From NCBI RefSeq assembly GCF_021462225.1, contig NC_061796.1, forward strand, positions 45,174,891 through 45,238,890: a DNA stretch of 64,000 nt, given 5' to 3'. This document shows, piece after piece, positions 12,598 to 26,509 of the stretch. The notes under the pieces are model-generated. The model did not search any database. It saw only the letters and a program-made list of their open reading frames with translations, and had not been told where the DNA came from. Made by a program: the position numbers and the translations under genes. How positions within the stretch are numbered: position 1 is the first letter of the stretch; each line of letters opens with the position of its first letter. The stretch comes from Girardinichthys multiradiatus (lineage: Eukaryota > Chordata > Actinopteri > Cyprinodontiformes > Goodeidae).

Positions 12598-12850
12598 AAA
12601 CAGGGGTCTCCAAAGTCGGTCCACGAGGGCCAGTGTCCTGTTTGTTTTAGATGTTTCCCTGTTTCAGCACACCTGATTTCCATTGATGGCTGATTAACAG
12701 GCTTTTATTAAACTGCGATTGCCTGAATCAGGTGTGTTAAAGCAGGGAAACATCAGATATCACACATCTGCAGCTTTAGACGTGTCAAAAACACACTCCT
12801 ATTGTTTTCTATCAAATAATCCAAACTGGCCCCTTCTGGTTGGTGTCCGA
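12598..12850. repeat. Fragment of a palindromic hAT-type MITE
   Basis: The left part carries GGGTCTCCAAAGTCGGTCC and GTTTCAGCACACCTGATT. After a short spacer the inverted counterpart AATCAGGTGTGTTAAAGCAGG appears (near 12728). This arrangement matches common fish hAT-like MITEs. The expected right terminus is not recognisable, so the copy is incomplete. Confidence 0.5.
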
Positions 12851-13319
12851 TACTCCAGGTGCAACATCCATCTATCCTTTTCTAACATATTCTGATAAAG
12901 TGATCTAACACTAGAGTCAAGCAATTTGTCCTGTCAGCACAATGCATCTAATGTGTTTTAAATGCACCAGCTGATGCGTGTTACTTGAAAAACATGCTCC
13001 ACGGTGCTCCCAATGTGGGTTCCTCCTCAATCCCAGAGGCTTTGTTTCTCAAGTAAAAACAGATGTGGGGTCCTCTTTCCTGGTTGGGGCTATGTCTCTC
13101 CTTCAAACACAAAAATTAAAGACTCCCGATGGCAGGATGGAGGACAAAAACCACACAGCACTGGGTTTCATCTTCAGTATTATGGGCATTGTTCAATTCT
13201 GATAAAATATGGTGAGGCAAAAGATTAAGCTCTTGATTTACTAGTGAATTTACGCTACAACATTAATATATTGTCATGAGATAAGAATCATGACAAGCAA
13301 CTGAGTATTCACCTTCGAG

Positions 13320-13566
13320 ACAGGTTAGTAGGGCCACTTCTCCCCCTGAACACCTTCCTTTGGAGGTTTTCCAGGCACCTGTTGCTGGGAGTAAGCTTCA
13401 GCACAGACCCAGAACCCGCTGCAGGAACTAAATATCCCTTCTGACAAAGGGACAGCTTTACATTTCTCAGAATAAGGTTGAATTTTTTTTTTTCCTGTTG
13501 GATCAGTTATTTCTGCAAACTGACGATGGATGGATGGATGGATGGATGGATGGATGGATGGATGGA
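13320..13566 (+). mobile_element. 3' end of an RTE-like LINE with (GATG)n tail
   Basis: At 13365-13450 the sequence resembles the last part of a common fish LINE reverse-transcriptase ORF (GGTTTTCCAGGCACCTG ... CAGACCCAGAACCCGCTG). It is followed by a tandem (GGAT)n run at 13526-13566, the usual 3' tail of these elements. The copy is 5'-truncated and heavily decayed. The same family appears at 24264-24640 and 52628-54835. Confidence 0.55.
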
Positions 13567-14770
13567 AAGGTACTGTAATTTTTTCTGCTCAACCTTACTT
13601 TTAAGAACTTCTGTTTCACGGTCCAACTAGCAGTTGAGAGTGAGTCACAAGTCAGTTATTTCTGAAACGTCTTCATGACAACAAGTGACTAAGTGCTTCG
13701 GGCCTCAACAAAACCGTTGGTCCTTGAACTCAAAATATATAAAAACGAGGATGCAGAAATTGTAAATACGACTTGGGAATTTAACCTCCACCCTCCAACA
13801 AGTGGTTATAGGATAAATAGGAGTTAGCAGTTTGTTTTCATTGATCTTCTATATTTTGAAGGATCTATTGTTTAGACATAAAACTAGAAGCGACACTTTG
13901 CTTGTCATATTCACAGCGCCCAGTGTAGGAGCATAAATGGATAAATTAGAGAACAGCAGTTTGAAGTGCAATCTTGACACTGCTAACTTATTGGCGCTAA
14001 AAACCACATATATAATTTATGGAATTATGCTGCAGCTGTAGCTGTTTGCGCTTCACCCATTGTTCATATGTTGTAAAAACAAAATGTCAGGTTTTATTTG
14101 AGAATGCAGCTGTGCTGCAGCTGTTTGGGGGAACTGTAACCTCCTCTTATCTGCCTTTCATATCAGCTTTGTGTCTTTAATTATCTGTACATATCCAAGT
14201 CCTTTCTCTTGTATGGGTATGGTAACTGCAGTTGACCAGTATTTCAATCAAAGCCTGTATGTTAACATGAATTAATGTTACTGTAGTGCAGGTGTGGGTA
14301 CTTTTCTGATTTTTCTGAAAGAGAGATGCTTTTTTCTACATTTGCCAAAACGGTTTCTTTGAACATCGTGTTACTCTCCAAAGCTTCAATGTGTCTCGTT
14401 GGGATTTTATGTAATAAACACAAATTAGTGGCTAACTTAAAATACATAGATTTACTCGCGACAGGAGTGAGTAATTTACATGTCATGCTTGTTTGCTGCT
14501 GCCAGCTTCTGCTTGATTTCTTCTCAACCCCTCCACTCACTCCAGCACCCCCCTTTGGATCAGAGGAAGAACATCTGCTCATTTCCCTGACATGCTGAAG
14601 ACCTGTTCAGGAACGTAGAGATGTTCTCATCGCTTCATGACATTGAGAACCATGGTTTTGGAGCAATATCAGACCCTAGAATCCAAACACAAACTTATAC
14701 TACATTGGTTAGTAAAAGTATCTAAACATTTACACATGAGTTGTCTGACAAAAATAAAGGTGTAGAGATG
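13567..14770. other. No gene recognised
   Basis: Non-coding. The open frames on both strands of 14262-14598 are mirror frames without a motif. Confidence 0.5.
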
Positions 14771-15725
14771 TTTGATTAAGGTTAGGTTATTTACCTAAAC
14801 CGACAGGCTGAGCAAAGAGAGCATGAACCAGAGAAGCAACCAAAAGGCTGATGGTAATGCTGGAGAAGCTCTGAAGACAACTATTAGTTAGGTACTCCAC
14901 AAATCTGGCCTTGATGGAAGTGTGGCAAGAAGAAAGCCATGGTTGAAAGAAAATCCTAAGTAGTCTTATTTGCCACAACCCATGAAGGGCATACAGCTAG
15001 CATGTGGAAAAACATGCTTGGTCACATGAGGTCAAAATTGAATTTTCTAGGCTACATCCAAAATTCCACATGTGGAGAAAAAATAACACTAAACAATACT
15101 ATGAGAACATCAGCCCCTTGGTGAAACTTGGTGGTGGCAGTATCATGCTGAGGGGAATAGGGAAGCAGGTCAGAGCTGATGGAAAATGGATAGAGTTAAA
15201 AACAGAACAATCCTGAAAGAAAACTTGTTAGAGGATACAAAATACTTGAGACTGGGGCAGAGGTTCACCTTCTAGCAGGAAAACATCACTAAACATGAAG
15301 CCAGAAATATAATTAAATGGTTTAAGTTAAATATTTTGATGTGTTAATACAGGCTAGTCAAAGTTCAAACCTAAATCTAAACGATAATCGGTTGCAAGAT
15401 TGAAAAAGTGCTGGTTGGATAAATTGGATAAATGGACGAAGCTTTCAGTCTCTTGATAATCAAAGCTGGGAGACACAAACTCCAAAAGGCTTAGAGTTGT
15501 AAATTCAGGAAAGTGTGGTTCTTCAATGGATTGACTCAGGAGACAGCATAGAAATGCATTTTATTTTATTTGTAAAACCAATGTATTAGTTTCATTCCTC
15601 TGTACTACTGTGGACTATATGTTGGTCCATTGCACAAAATCCCAATAAAATATGTTAAGGTTGTAACACAACTACATAAGAACAAGTTCAAGGAGCATGA
15701 ATACCTTCGCAGTGCATTGCATCAA
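14771..15725 (+). mobile_element. Degenerate Tc1-like transposon
   Basis: The decayed transposase reads on the + strand: a GARQEEPWL-like segment near 14920-14945, HPKFHMWRKNNT near 15055, PLVKLGGGSIML near 15115-15150 and ENLLEDTKYL near 15215-15250. The order matches the central and catalytic portion of a Tc1 family. The right flank ends in the family's AAGTTCAAGGAGCATGAATA-type terminus near 15690. Many stops; inactive. Confidence 0.7.
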
Positions 15726-16857
15726 TCCTTCCATGTATTTGTAAAAAATACAACATTATAATCTCATTTTCTTTTCTTTAAGAAAAAGAAAATGGCTCTG
15801 ACAACTTAGTCTATTGCTTTTGATTTAGAAAACCTTGATGTTTAATTCAGCTTTTGGTTTCAGTTGACTACAGTTTCAGTCATTTTTTTATTATTCCTCT
15901 TTGAAGTAATTACTAAAACACTTTTGTTTTTCTTCCTTGTCTCTTAATGATACAATCCATCAATCTATTATTGACAATCTCAGATTTGGCCATTGTGTAT
16001 TGCTGAATATGTAAAAACACAAGAGACCACCTTGCATTTGTAGTCAGAGTTCATGTATCAAAGGCAAACAGAGAGCCAAACAGCTTTCTATCATAACAAA
16101 GGCAAACATACAAAAAGCCCTGAGCATTTCAGCACTATTAAGACACCCACTCCCTCTACATCCTCCAGCTCTGGCTCATGTGCTGTCTCCATCCAACTCC
16201 CCCTTTGTCAGTCTAACTCCCAGCTCCTACCTCTTGTTACCACTCCCCCAGATGCACTTCCTCCTTTTCTCTGCCTCTCCTTTTTTCCTCTATTCAGCTG
16301 TCATCCTGTCTTCGTTCCATATAGTCTTGCTCTTGCACTGTCTCTTCTACTCCTACACAAGCACTTAGCACCACCACATCCACCCCCACACATACAGTTT
16401 CTTCCTCCTTTTTTTTTTTAAACCAACCTCTTACTCGTGTGTGTCTACATCCCTCCCTCCCACTCTTTTAACTCTGTCTCTCTTGCACTTCTCTCAGTTG
16501 GTCTGAGCTGGAAGCGATGCCACCCACACGTTCCCTCTTCAGCACTCAGCCTGACATCAGATTTACATTCACAATGAACAAGAACAGTGTCTCTCATGTT
16601 GCATTTCATATGGCGATACATAGTGTTTGAATGCAGGAGCAGCTTGCTGCCATATGAGAACAAATGTGCCTGTTTTGTCTTTGACATGCAAGCTTTTGTT
16701 GCCTCTCTCTAAAGGCTGATAATCCTCTTCAGGCCTAGTTTCTAGCATTAAATTGATATTTTACGGATGTTTATACTGTTGGGATTGAAGAAAAGATAAA
16801 ATCTGACTTATTTTACAAGAGGAATTCTCTCATACCTGACAACAAAATTAGAAAAAC
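15726..16857. other. No gene recognised; pyrimidine-rich stretch
   Basis: A C/T-rich stretch spans about 16140-16480 and gives long Ser/Pro/Leu open frames by composition alone. No splice-supported exon was found. Confidence 0.5.
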
Positions 16858-18214
<1,357 letters not shown>

Positions 18215-18309
18215 TATATATATAATTAAAACTAAAAATATGTAATAATAATAATAATAATATTTAGTGAATGCAGATATTTATCTGCAGCATCTTATAT
18301 AGTCAGTAG

Positions 18310-18872
18310 TGTTAGGACTTGAGCAATAGGGGACCCCAGAATGCAGACTAGCAGGCAGCATGACGGTACGTGAAGAAAGGATTTAATTAACAAAAAACGC
18401 ACTCAAAACAGGAGGCAGGAACCAAAACAATAAACGTGCAGGCAAGACAGGCTTGGCGTGAACAAACAGACACAGGTGACATGATCTGAAAACAAGACTA
18501 GAGCATGATTTGAAAAACAAGACATGAGCAAAATCTGAAAAATGTTTCCGCAAGGAATAAACAGAACGGTGGTGTATATATGGAGTGTGAACCAGGTGAA
18601 GCAAGGAGACAGATTAACTAGGTGCAGGTGAACCGAATAAACTTAATTGACAGGAGAGAACAAACATGACTGAGCAAAACAGGAATTCAAGAATACAAAC
18701 TAATAGAAGCATAACTAGGAAAACATGAAACGAAAGCATAACCAGATCCAAAAACAAAAACTTGACAAAACATGATCAAAAACATGACCAGAAAAATAAA
18801 CAGAAACATGATTCAAAACTTCAACTGTGAAATAAGACAAACAAAACCCCAAAACACCCACAAATCATAACA
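18310..18872 (-). mobile_element. Solo-LTR-like element, 5-bp target duplication
   Basis: The 563-bp unit is bounded by TGTTAGGACTTG and CATAACA and flanked by AGTAG on both sides (18305-18309 and 18873-18877). Read on the minus strand it runs TGTTATGATTTGTGGG, a TATA-like CCATATATACACC (near 18575), a polyadenylation-like ATTAAA (near 18381-18386), then CTAACA. This is the order expected of an LTR. Both ends are similar to the ends of the 2.29-kb element at 33048-35338, so the two belong to one family. No ORF. Confidence 0.75.
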
Positions 18873-18961
18873 AGTAGAGCAAGTTAAAGAAACATCTAGC
18901 TTATAATTTGGAGGAAAGCTAAGGAAAATGAAATATTAATTAACATGTAATGTTGTATATA

Positions 18962-19310
18962 TCCTGCATGGTGGTGCAGTTGGTAGCACTGTTGCCTTGC
19001 AGAAAGAAGGTCCTGGGTTTGATTCCCAGCCTGGGGTCTTTCTGCATGGAGTTTGCATGTTCTCCTTGTGCATGCGTGGGTTCTCACCGGGTACTCCGGC
19101 TTCCTCCCACAGTCCAAAGACATGCCTGTTAGGTTAATTGGTCACTCTAAATTGACCTTAGGTGTATGAGTGTGTGCATGGTTGTTTGTGTGTTGCCCTG
19201 CGATGGACTGGCGATCTGTCCAGGGTGTACCCTGCCTCTTGCCCATAGACTGCTGGAGATAGGTACCAGCTCCCCCACGACCCACTATGAAATAAGTGGT
19301 AGAAAATGAC
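18962..19310 (+). mobile_element. tRNA-type SINE-like repeat
   Basis: The start holds an RNA polymerase III A-box-like TGGTGCAGTTGGTAGCACTG and a B-box-like GGTTTGATTCCCAG about 35 bp later. The body continues with GGAGTTTGCATGTTCTCC and ends with AAGTGGTAGAAAATGA. The same repeat occurs at 31335-31700 and, inverted and truncated, at 23572-23703. Confidence 0.75.
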
Positions 19311-20357
19311 TGATTGTTGTGTATATATAGACAGATAGATATATATTTTAGAGCTTAAATATAGCAACACCAAACTGAAGTTGACCATTTTCCACACTCA
19401 TAGGATTTGAGAGAAAATCATAAGTACTACACCAGTGACAGAAACACCAAGTAGGATTTGGCACAATTATTATGTTTTGAAAAAAAAATATGGGCATAAG
19501 CAGTTTGACAAAAAATGAGAATATTTCACAAGATCAAAATCTAGTGCGTGTGAGATCATAATACACTTGTAAGTTGAATATTCTGTTGAAATTGATAAAA
19601 TGAACACTTTTAAGACTCATACTCAGACTATAGCTGAGCAATAAGGCTGAAGAGGGGTGGTGGAAATTTAGACTTTCTTTGGTTTCAGTTTCATTTGTAT
19701 TTATCTAAACAATCTCCAATTTATTGTTATCATTCCAGTTTGCTTCAGCCAGAGAGTGGAATGAGTTCCAAATAACCCCAAAACTGGATTTTATTTCTAA
19801 AGAATGATACAATCCAGAATATCAAAAGATTGCATTCACTTTCATCACCATAGAATGAGAGAAAAATAAGCTAAAGGAACTTCTGTGACAAAATCAACAA
19901 ATGTACAGAAAATTATTGACTTTAAGATAACTTAAAGTTATATCACTTTTGCTGAACAAAATATGAAGCTAGTTTTGTTCAAAATTTTTTTCTTCCCATC
20001 CTGTTAACGGAAATTACAAAGTAGATGTGGCAACCTTGATGAGAGCGAGTCATATTCTATAAAATCTAAATGAAATGAACTTCATGTGTTTTATGATAAT
20101 CTCATTTAAAACTAAGTCAAGACTGTTGTAATATGAGGCATGTAAGCGAGAGCAGAACAGATCAGATTAGTCTGAAAACATATTAAAGTTTCACATCTTT
20201 TTCTGTACTTTGTTTCTTTAAATACCAGCCGATTATAATTGGGATCTCTCTTTTTAACAAACCACAATAAAGGGACATTAGTGGATTCTTTTGTATCTTT
20301 TGGTAACTTGTTTTCATAGACGTTTTTTCGCAGAAAAATGCCAGTTTTCAGTTAGTT
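19311..20357. other. No gene recognised
   Basis: AT-rich non-coding DNA. No element ends or exons supported. Confidence 0.5.
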
Positions 20358-21250
20358 TTAGTTATTTATTAGTATTTTTATAAGAGAAAATTTTGCTCCT
20401 TCACCCTCTGCATCTTTAATGGCACTGGTCGTAAGAAGCTGGATTACATCTTTGTACATTACAGATGTTACCGATATGAAAGGTCTGCAGTGTGTTTTCA
20501 GGATGACTAAGTTCTTGGTTCTCTCTCTCAATGTAGGAGACCATTTTTTAAGGACAGCTCGAGGATGAATGATGTCTTTATTATGAAAGATACCTCCCAT
20601 CCTTTCCAGGGACTGTTTAATCTCCTGCCATCTGCTGGAAAATATAGCTTCAAGAAAAAAAACAGCTTCACTCTTGAATGCTCTCAGTTGGCCACCAGAT
20701 ATTGTCCTGATTCTCTGTGGAAAGGAAAAATACATTTGAAATTTTACTTTTTGAAATTTTCCACATTTTTCTTTAAATTAAGATGTTTGTGAGTAAGCGA
20801 AAGGAGTTTGACGCGACCCCAGAACTTTGTAACATTTGTTGAGCAGTGGAATCTGTGGCATTATGGACTATGGTTGGTGATTTTAATACAGAACCTAGAA
20901 CTTATGAGCAGCCTTCAGGATGTCAAATTAAGCCTGTCTAATTTACAAGGTAAATTAGAGAGAAACGGGGTTATTCTCAGTGCAATCAGTCTTGCCCAGA
21001 GAAAAGTTGATTCAGAGAAAATTGGCTTTAAAAACTGAAGAAATAGCTGACCCAGGGGCACTAATCATTAATTTTATTAGCACCCTAGCCTGCTTCACCT
21101 CATGTTCTTCAGTGGACAGAAGTTTCTTTCTGACTGCTGCCATCCTTTGTGTTGCCTCTTCAATAATGTGCAGAGTCTGATTTTCAGCAGCTGCGAAAAC
21201 GTCAAGCTCAGCTGTCGGCATCCTTTGCAACACATTTCTCAGGTTTTTCT
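20358..21250 (-). pseudogene. Possible two-exon relic with coiled-coil segment, unknown
   Basis: Two minus-strand open segments face each other. The first (about 21250-21012) reads RMPTAELDVFAAAENQTL and an amphipathic stretch (EEATQRMAAVRKKLLSTEE) to a stop. The second (20718-20358) follows a good acceptor (TTTTTCCTTTCCACAG, minus strand) and reads RIRTISGGQLRAFKSEAVF ... RWQEIKQSLERMG ... VLKKWSPTLRER to a stop. The W-x(n)-W spacing and basic character faintly recall the MYB/SANT-like DNA-binding proteins of Harbinger transposons, but identity is weak. No donor linking the two was established. I do not recognise a family with certainty. Confidence 0.25.
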
Positions 21251-21590
21251 ATCAAGGAGAGTTAACAGTTAATATTGTTATATCACATTTTCACAGAGTA
21301 GGGCTTGGATTTAAAAATAATTCTTTAATCCTGTTTAAATCAGTCTAGAGAAATTACTGTAAAGGTAAAATTATTTAATTATTTTTTTAAATAATGTTTT
21401 AATTTTTATATTATTTAATATTTATATTAACAACCATAGTCATTTGATTATTGGCATGGCCACAGGTAATAAACATTATATTCTTACATTCTTACCTACT
21501 TTATTTTAATTAAAGTAGTTACTCAAACTTTAAAATAATTGTTACTCAGAAGCTAAAGCTGATATTGCACAAGCCTTAGGTCACTATGGC

Positions 21591-21850
21591 TTGTTTGGTA
21601 GGTTTGCCCATCTTCCATGTAATGGAACATCGCAGCAAATTCCTCCCAGGGTCAAACTGTGCAATGCTCTCATAACAATAACCATGGCGTCAGCAGCAAA
21701 CTTGCCTCATCTAAACCTCATACAGAAGCTAAGGAGTATTGTCAAGAGAATGATGACAGACACTAGAGACAACGTAGGGCGGTCACACCACTGCAATGAA
21801 GCAGTTATTCAAGCAAAAGGAGCCACAACCAAGTATTTGGAGCACAAACT
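21591..21850 (+). mobile_element. 3' fragment of a DD34E Tc1 transposase
   Basis: The + strand frame shows NLPHLNLIQKLRSIVKRMM, a decayed form of the NSPDLNPIENLWSIVKR block around the catalytic Glu, here changed to Gln. It is followed by HHCNEAVIQAKGATTKYLE, the transposase C-terminus. It is related to the old element at 5840-9478. The 5' two thirds are missing. Confidence 0.75.
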
Positions 21851-23571
21851 ATGCAGTAAACGGGCATATCTTTTAGAGTGTCCATATTTCTGTATTGAAA
21901 ATAATTTTTTACTGGTTTTGACTTGACTTAAAAAAAAAACTTATTTTTATTTTGAAGATCATTTTTATTGAAATGCACCAGCACATGTTGGAATGGATGC
22001 ATATCCTTTCTAATCAGGAACTTTATGTGTAGACATTTTACTTTGCAAAATTAAGATCAGAATACAATATTGTATTCAAAACACATGTGCAGAACAATTT
22101 ACAACAGTACTGTTATTTAATTTCCAACAACAAATATCGGTATCATTTGAACATAATGTCCAGTTGAAATGAATTGAATAATTCAGCTACTTTAGTGTCT
22201 TTGTCTCTGGAGGGCAAAGTTTATTTTTTTAGTCTGTTGCCATCAGCTTAGAAACCTAAAGCATGCAGTATAATGACAACAGTTGTGTGTGATTGTTTTT
22301 TATTCATCATGACCTAAATTCCTGAACTTGGCCTTCTGTTAAAAATCTGTGAAATGTTTCAGCATAGTAATAAAAAATAACAGGCAACTTAAACGATGTT
22401 CCGGTGCACGGGTGATTTATTGAGCAGCTAAATCAAAGAGACAGGCACGTCTATTCCACATGACCCCAGTCAGACAGAATCACAACCCTTCAATGACATG
22501 ATAATGCCTCGGCCTGGCTGCATTTATCATTCAAACTTTTACATCATCCCTATAAGCACTACTTATGTAAGAGAATTTAAAAAAAGATCCAACCAGCAAA
22601 TAAAAACAGTTCTCCTCATTTATCCTCGCCTTCTGTTCCAGAACTGTTGCTGCTAATCATTACACTTTAGCGTATTCTGACTGTTATTATTTATTGATTT
22701 CTATTTAACTGGTAACCTTCTATTAGACCTCACTGCTCTGCTGAATGTGCATTCATTTATGTATGTTTTGCTGTGGCCATTTTAGTTTCTAAAAACCCGC
22801 TAATGTTTCAAGCTTTTCTGTGTGTTGGGCATACTGTGTGTCTGAAAATAAAATGTAAGGTGCTTCAGGAAAAAAGCGTTTCCATGGCAATGAAACACAG
22901 AGCCGGAGTAAGGATCAAAAAGAGAGTGAGTGAAAAATAGATTCCAGTGAGCCTATTCAGACTTTTTCTCTTTTGTCAGTGTCTTTTTAAAAATATTGCA
23001 TAATGGCTTTAATTAATTGAGACAGCCATTTATGTGTGAATTTATTTATTGGAGAAGACAAAGCCTAGGGTGCATGCTTTGGTTTTAATTTTGTCTCAGG
23101 CTAGCAACCTCTGCTGACCTCATCCATCCCAAATTTATCAGCAGGGTTTGCAAAAAGACTACAGATCAGATGATTTTTTTACTGAGCCTGAATGAGTTTT
23201 TGCATAAGCTGCTGCCTACTGTTCTCCTCTCTCTGCATGTAGAACAGGGTACTTAGTCTGTGTTATATTCATAAAAGGCATTTTTCTGTCTTCAATAGGA
23301 ATTGTATTCTTTAATTTAAAATTAGAAATCTATTGCCAGCACCTACTCATACAGAATGTGCAAAGCTTGTTAATGTTTTAGAAGACATTTTGCTCTGCCT
23401 TTAACTGCAAAATAATAACACAAAACATGGACATTAATAACAGTGTGAGGGTGAAAACTAAATGCCAAGAAGGGTGATTTTAATTTATAATGCATTTGAC
23501 TGGTTCTTCATGAGTTGCAAAAAGGACTAGAAAATACCCAGCAAACAATCTCAAAGGCCCTAATTCAGTCA
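21851..23571. other. No gene recognised
   Basis: About 1.7 kb of AT-rich DNA with no supported exon or element. Part or all may be intergenic or far 5' intron of syngap1. Confidence 0.5.
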
Positions 23572-23703
23572 GTCGGTCATTTTCTACCGCTTATTCCATA
23601 GTGGGTCACGGGGAAGCTGGTGCCTATCTCCAGCAGTCTATGGGCGAGAGGCAGGGTACACCCTGCACTAGTCGTCAGTCCATCGCAGGGCAACACACAA
23701 ACA
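23572..23703 (-). mobile_element. Truncated SINE-like repeat
   Basis: The complement of the 3' half of the repeat at 18962-19310: CATTTTCTACCGCTTATTCC, GGGCGAGAGGCAGGGTACAC and CCATCGCAGGGCAACACAC. The promoter half is absent. Confidence 0.75.
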
Positions 23704-24263
23704 GGCCCTAATTCAAAGTTTGCATATGTTTGTACAAGCAAAACAGGTGCAAACTATTGATTACACATCTGTTTAATCCACAAAGTTGTCATAAAAATAA
23801 ATATCCAACTGAAACTGAACAAGTAGGCAAAAAACATATGTTTTCCATTGATGTAGTTTCCCACCTTAATCAGGTATTTAAAGGAAACAAACAATGTTTT
23901 TGTGTATTTGTGAAACTTATAGCCGGTCCAAAAAGTATTGCATTTTCACAGACCAGTATTGTTTGTGGCACAAAGTTAGCACAAAACATAGTACAACACT
24001 TTATCATTATTGTTACAGATTCATTTTAAAAAGTGGAATGATTCCCCCCCCCCATCTCATGCCAAATGAGCTCCTAAGACTGCACGCTGCATTTAGTTAC
24101 AATCAGGATCATGCATATACTATAGATGTATCTGATTTTAGATGTGCAACAGTACACAAAAATCATAGTTCGGCACATACTTTGGTTTTTTTAAAGTCAC
24201 AGTTTGATATGTTTTCAGATAGTTTGAATCAAAAGAAAAAGTGGCCACGATAGAGACTGGCCA
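23704..24263. other. No gene recognised
   Basis: Open frames at 23730-24253 lack motifs. A C-run lies at 24044-24053. Nothing supported. Confidence 0.5.
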
Positions 24264-24374
24264 ATGAATGGATGGATGGAACGGACGGACGGACGGACGG
24301 ACGGATGGATGGATGGATGGATGGATGGATGGATGGATAGATGGATGGATAGATGGATGGATGGATGGATGGAT
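24264..24374. repeat. (GGAC/GGAT)n tetranucleotide repeat
   Basis: A tandem tetranucleotide array that shifts from GGAC units (about 24283-24303) to GGAT units. It joins directly to a LINE fragment on its right and probably arose as the LINE's 3' tail. Confidence 0.9.
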
Positions 24375-24640
24375 GGGAGTGCCCGGCCACCCTACGGAGG
24401 AAGCTCATTTCAGCCGCTTGTATCCGGGATCTCTTTCTTTCAGTCATGACCCAAAGTTCATGGCCATAGGTGAGGGTCGGAACATAGACTGCATCCCACC
24501 GATCAATCTGTTGATCTCCAGCTCCATTCTTACCTCACTCGTGAACAAGACCCCAAGATACTTGAACTCCTCCACTTGAGACAGGAACTCCCCTCCAACC
24601 TGAGGAGGACAAGCCACCCTTTTCCAGTCGAAAATAATTA
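24375..24640 (-). mobile_element. RTE-like LINE fragment (end of RT ORF)
   Basis: The minus-strand frame shows [29 protein letters not shown] and, after an indel, [20 protein letters not shown]. These are adjacent conserved blocks near the end of the fish RTE-like reverse transcriptase. The fragment ends abruptly at the tetranucleotide tail, so the last part of the ORF is missing. Confidence 0.8.
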
Positions 24641-24930
24641 TCCATTTAATCAATTATTCAAAATATTCGGGAGTCAAAAGTGAATCCATCAATCTGAGCT
24701 GAATATGGAGAGGGGAGTGAAGGCTTTGTCTGTTGTAATGAGGATGTTCCCCCAGTGATGGTAAGCTTATTTATTACATTTTAGTCCTCTTCTACAGCCA
24801 TGCTATAATGGTTTAAAGGATAATATCTCGGGCAATGACACAAGTTTAGCCTCAGAAATAGGATGATGAGTTCCATTATCTGGGATGACCTCAAAGTATC
24901 ACCACTGCTCCTCTTCAGTGAATGGAGAAA

Positions 24931-25640
24931 GTAATAATAATAATAATACTAATAATAAATTTTATTTATAATGCACTTTTCATTCCAAAGAATCTCAGAG
25001 TGCTACCATTAAAACACAAGAACACAATAACACTAGAGTGCAAAAGTATTTAGCAGTTAAAAGCTTTCCTAAACAGGAAAGTCTTAAGTCCAACTTTTAA
25101 AGACTCTAGACGTCTCTCAGCACTGGAGGGAGGCTATTCCAGAGCCAGGGTGCAGCTGAGCACAAGGCTCTGTCCCCCATGGTTCTGAGCCTGGTAGAGG
25201 GGACCTGGCGGAGCCGGCCGCTGGACGACCTGAGGGTGCGGGTGGAGGTTTGGAGTGGAAGGAGCTCCTGTTGATAAGATGGACCGTGGCTGCTAATACA
25301 TTTATGGGTGAGCAAAGGAATTTTATTGGATCCGAAATGGGACTGGGAACCAGTGGAAGGAGTGTAGGATGGCTGTGATATGCTCGTACTTGCGTACTTA
25401 CATGAGGACTTTTGCGGCACTGTTCTGAATATACTGCAAATTTTGAATGTTTTTGGATGAGATCCCCGTAAAAAGTCCATTGCAGTAATCCAGTCTGGAG
25501 GAAACAAAAGCATGGATACGTTTTTCTGCAACAGAGCAGGAAAGAAGTGGTCGGATCTTGGAGATGTTGTAAAGGTGGTGGAAGGAGGTCTTTGATACAT
25601 TCTTTATGTGGTCGTAGGTTTGGCCTCTGATTGAGATGAT
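24931..25640 (-). mobile_element. 5'-truncated L2-like LINE
   Basis: The 3' tail is the (ATT)n-like run at 24931-24960, preceded on the element's strand by GAAAAGTGCATTATAAATAA. The minus-strand frames encode the C-terminal portion of the reverse-transcriptase ORF (SFHHLYNISKIRPLLSCS, IQNLQYIQNSAAKVL, then TMGDRALCSAAPWLWNSLPP). A sister copy in the opposite orientation is at 62490-63595. Internal frameshifts; inactive. Confidence 0.85.
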
Positions 25641-26509
25641 TCATCGTCATCCCCCTTGGAGCTAGTTACCTGCCTGCAAGTTCTTCTACAAACAGGCCCT
25701 AGACCAGAACTTTGAGTTTGTGGTGCAGAAATGTTCTTGGGTGTTGCTGGTAAATATGTTGCATTGAAGACACTTGCTGTTGTATAATCTCAACTTACTT
25801 TCTTTGCATTAAATGTGCCTTTACAGACATGATCGTCCATGTCCCAGCAGTCATACATCTTCAAACCATCAAAGACCCTTTGCTTATTTTAGCTTTCGTT
25901 ACCTTTAAAGGAAAGGTAGGTTTAGGATATGATTGGTATATGACATTTATGTTTGCCATCATTGTGTGTTTGTAAATATGCTACAAAAAGAGAAATGCTA
26001 ATTTGACATATTATGTCTCTCAGCTGTTTGTAAGGGGAAACACAACAGTTAAATACATTTAATCCTGGTTTTTACTTTGTGTAGATGGAAACAAGGAACA
26101 ATGACAACTAGAGGAACAAAAAACAAACAAAAAATTTGAGCGGCAATAAAACCCTTCACTGGAGGATGTAATAAGACACATGCTCTCAGATGTTCTTTTA
26201 TAATTACCCTAAGGCTTTGGAGAGCACACTGCTTGGGCTCTATGTTTCTTAGGGCTTTTAGTTGATAGCAGTTATGATGAGTTGATGGTGATGGCATAAG
26301 CTTTACCAGTATTCATTAACACTTCTACCAGACTTGCAGACATTGTGATTAATATGACAGGAGAGTGAGGGCAGCTACAAAAAGTCTGTGGAAATTAAAA
26401 TGAATCTTTCCAAGGTCCCATTCATGGTCTTTAAATTAAACTGGGTTTCTGAGGTATTGACCTTTTTAAAATGCCCTCTAAACGTTCTGCCATAGCATTT
26501 TAATCTTGG
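25641..26509. other. No gene; contains a short dispersed repeat
   Basis: The segment 25655-25800 is recognisably similar to 28585-28745 (shared CAAGTTCTTCTA/CAAGTTCTCCTA, TATTGCTGGTAAAGATGTTG-like block and GTTGTATAATC/GTCGTGTAATC). No gene is supported in the rest. Confidence 0.5.

Noticed and set aside
16053..16421. 122-residue Ser/Pro/Leu-rich open frame
   Set aside because: Explained by pyrimidine-rich composition; no splice or homology support.
24264..24374. CRISPR-like or satellite array
   Set aside because: Pure tetranucleotide units without spacers; it is the tail of a LINE.
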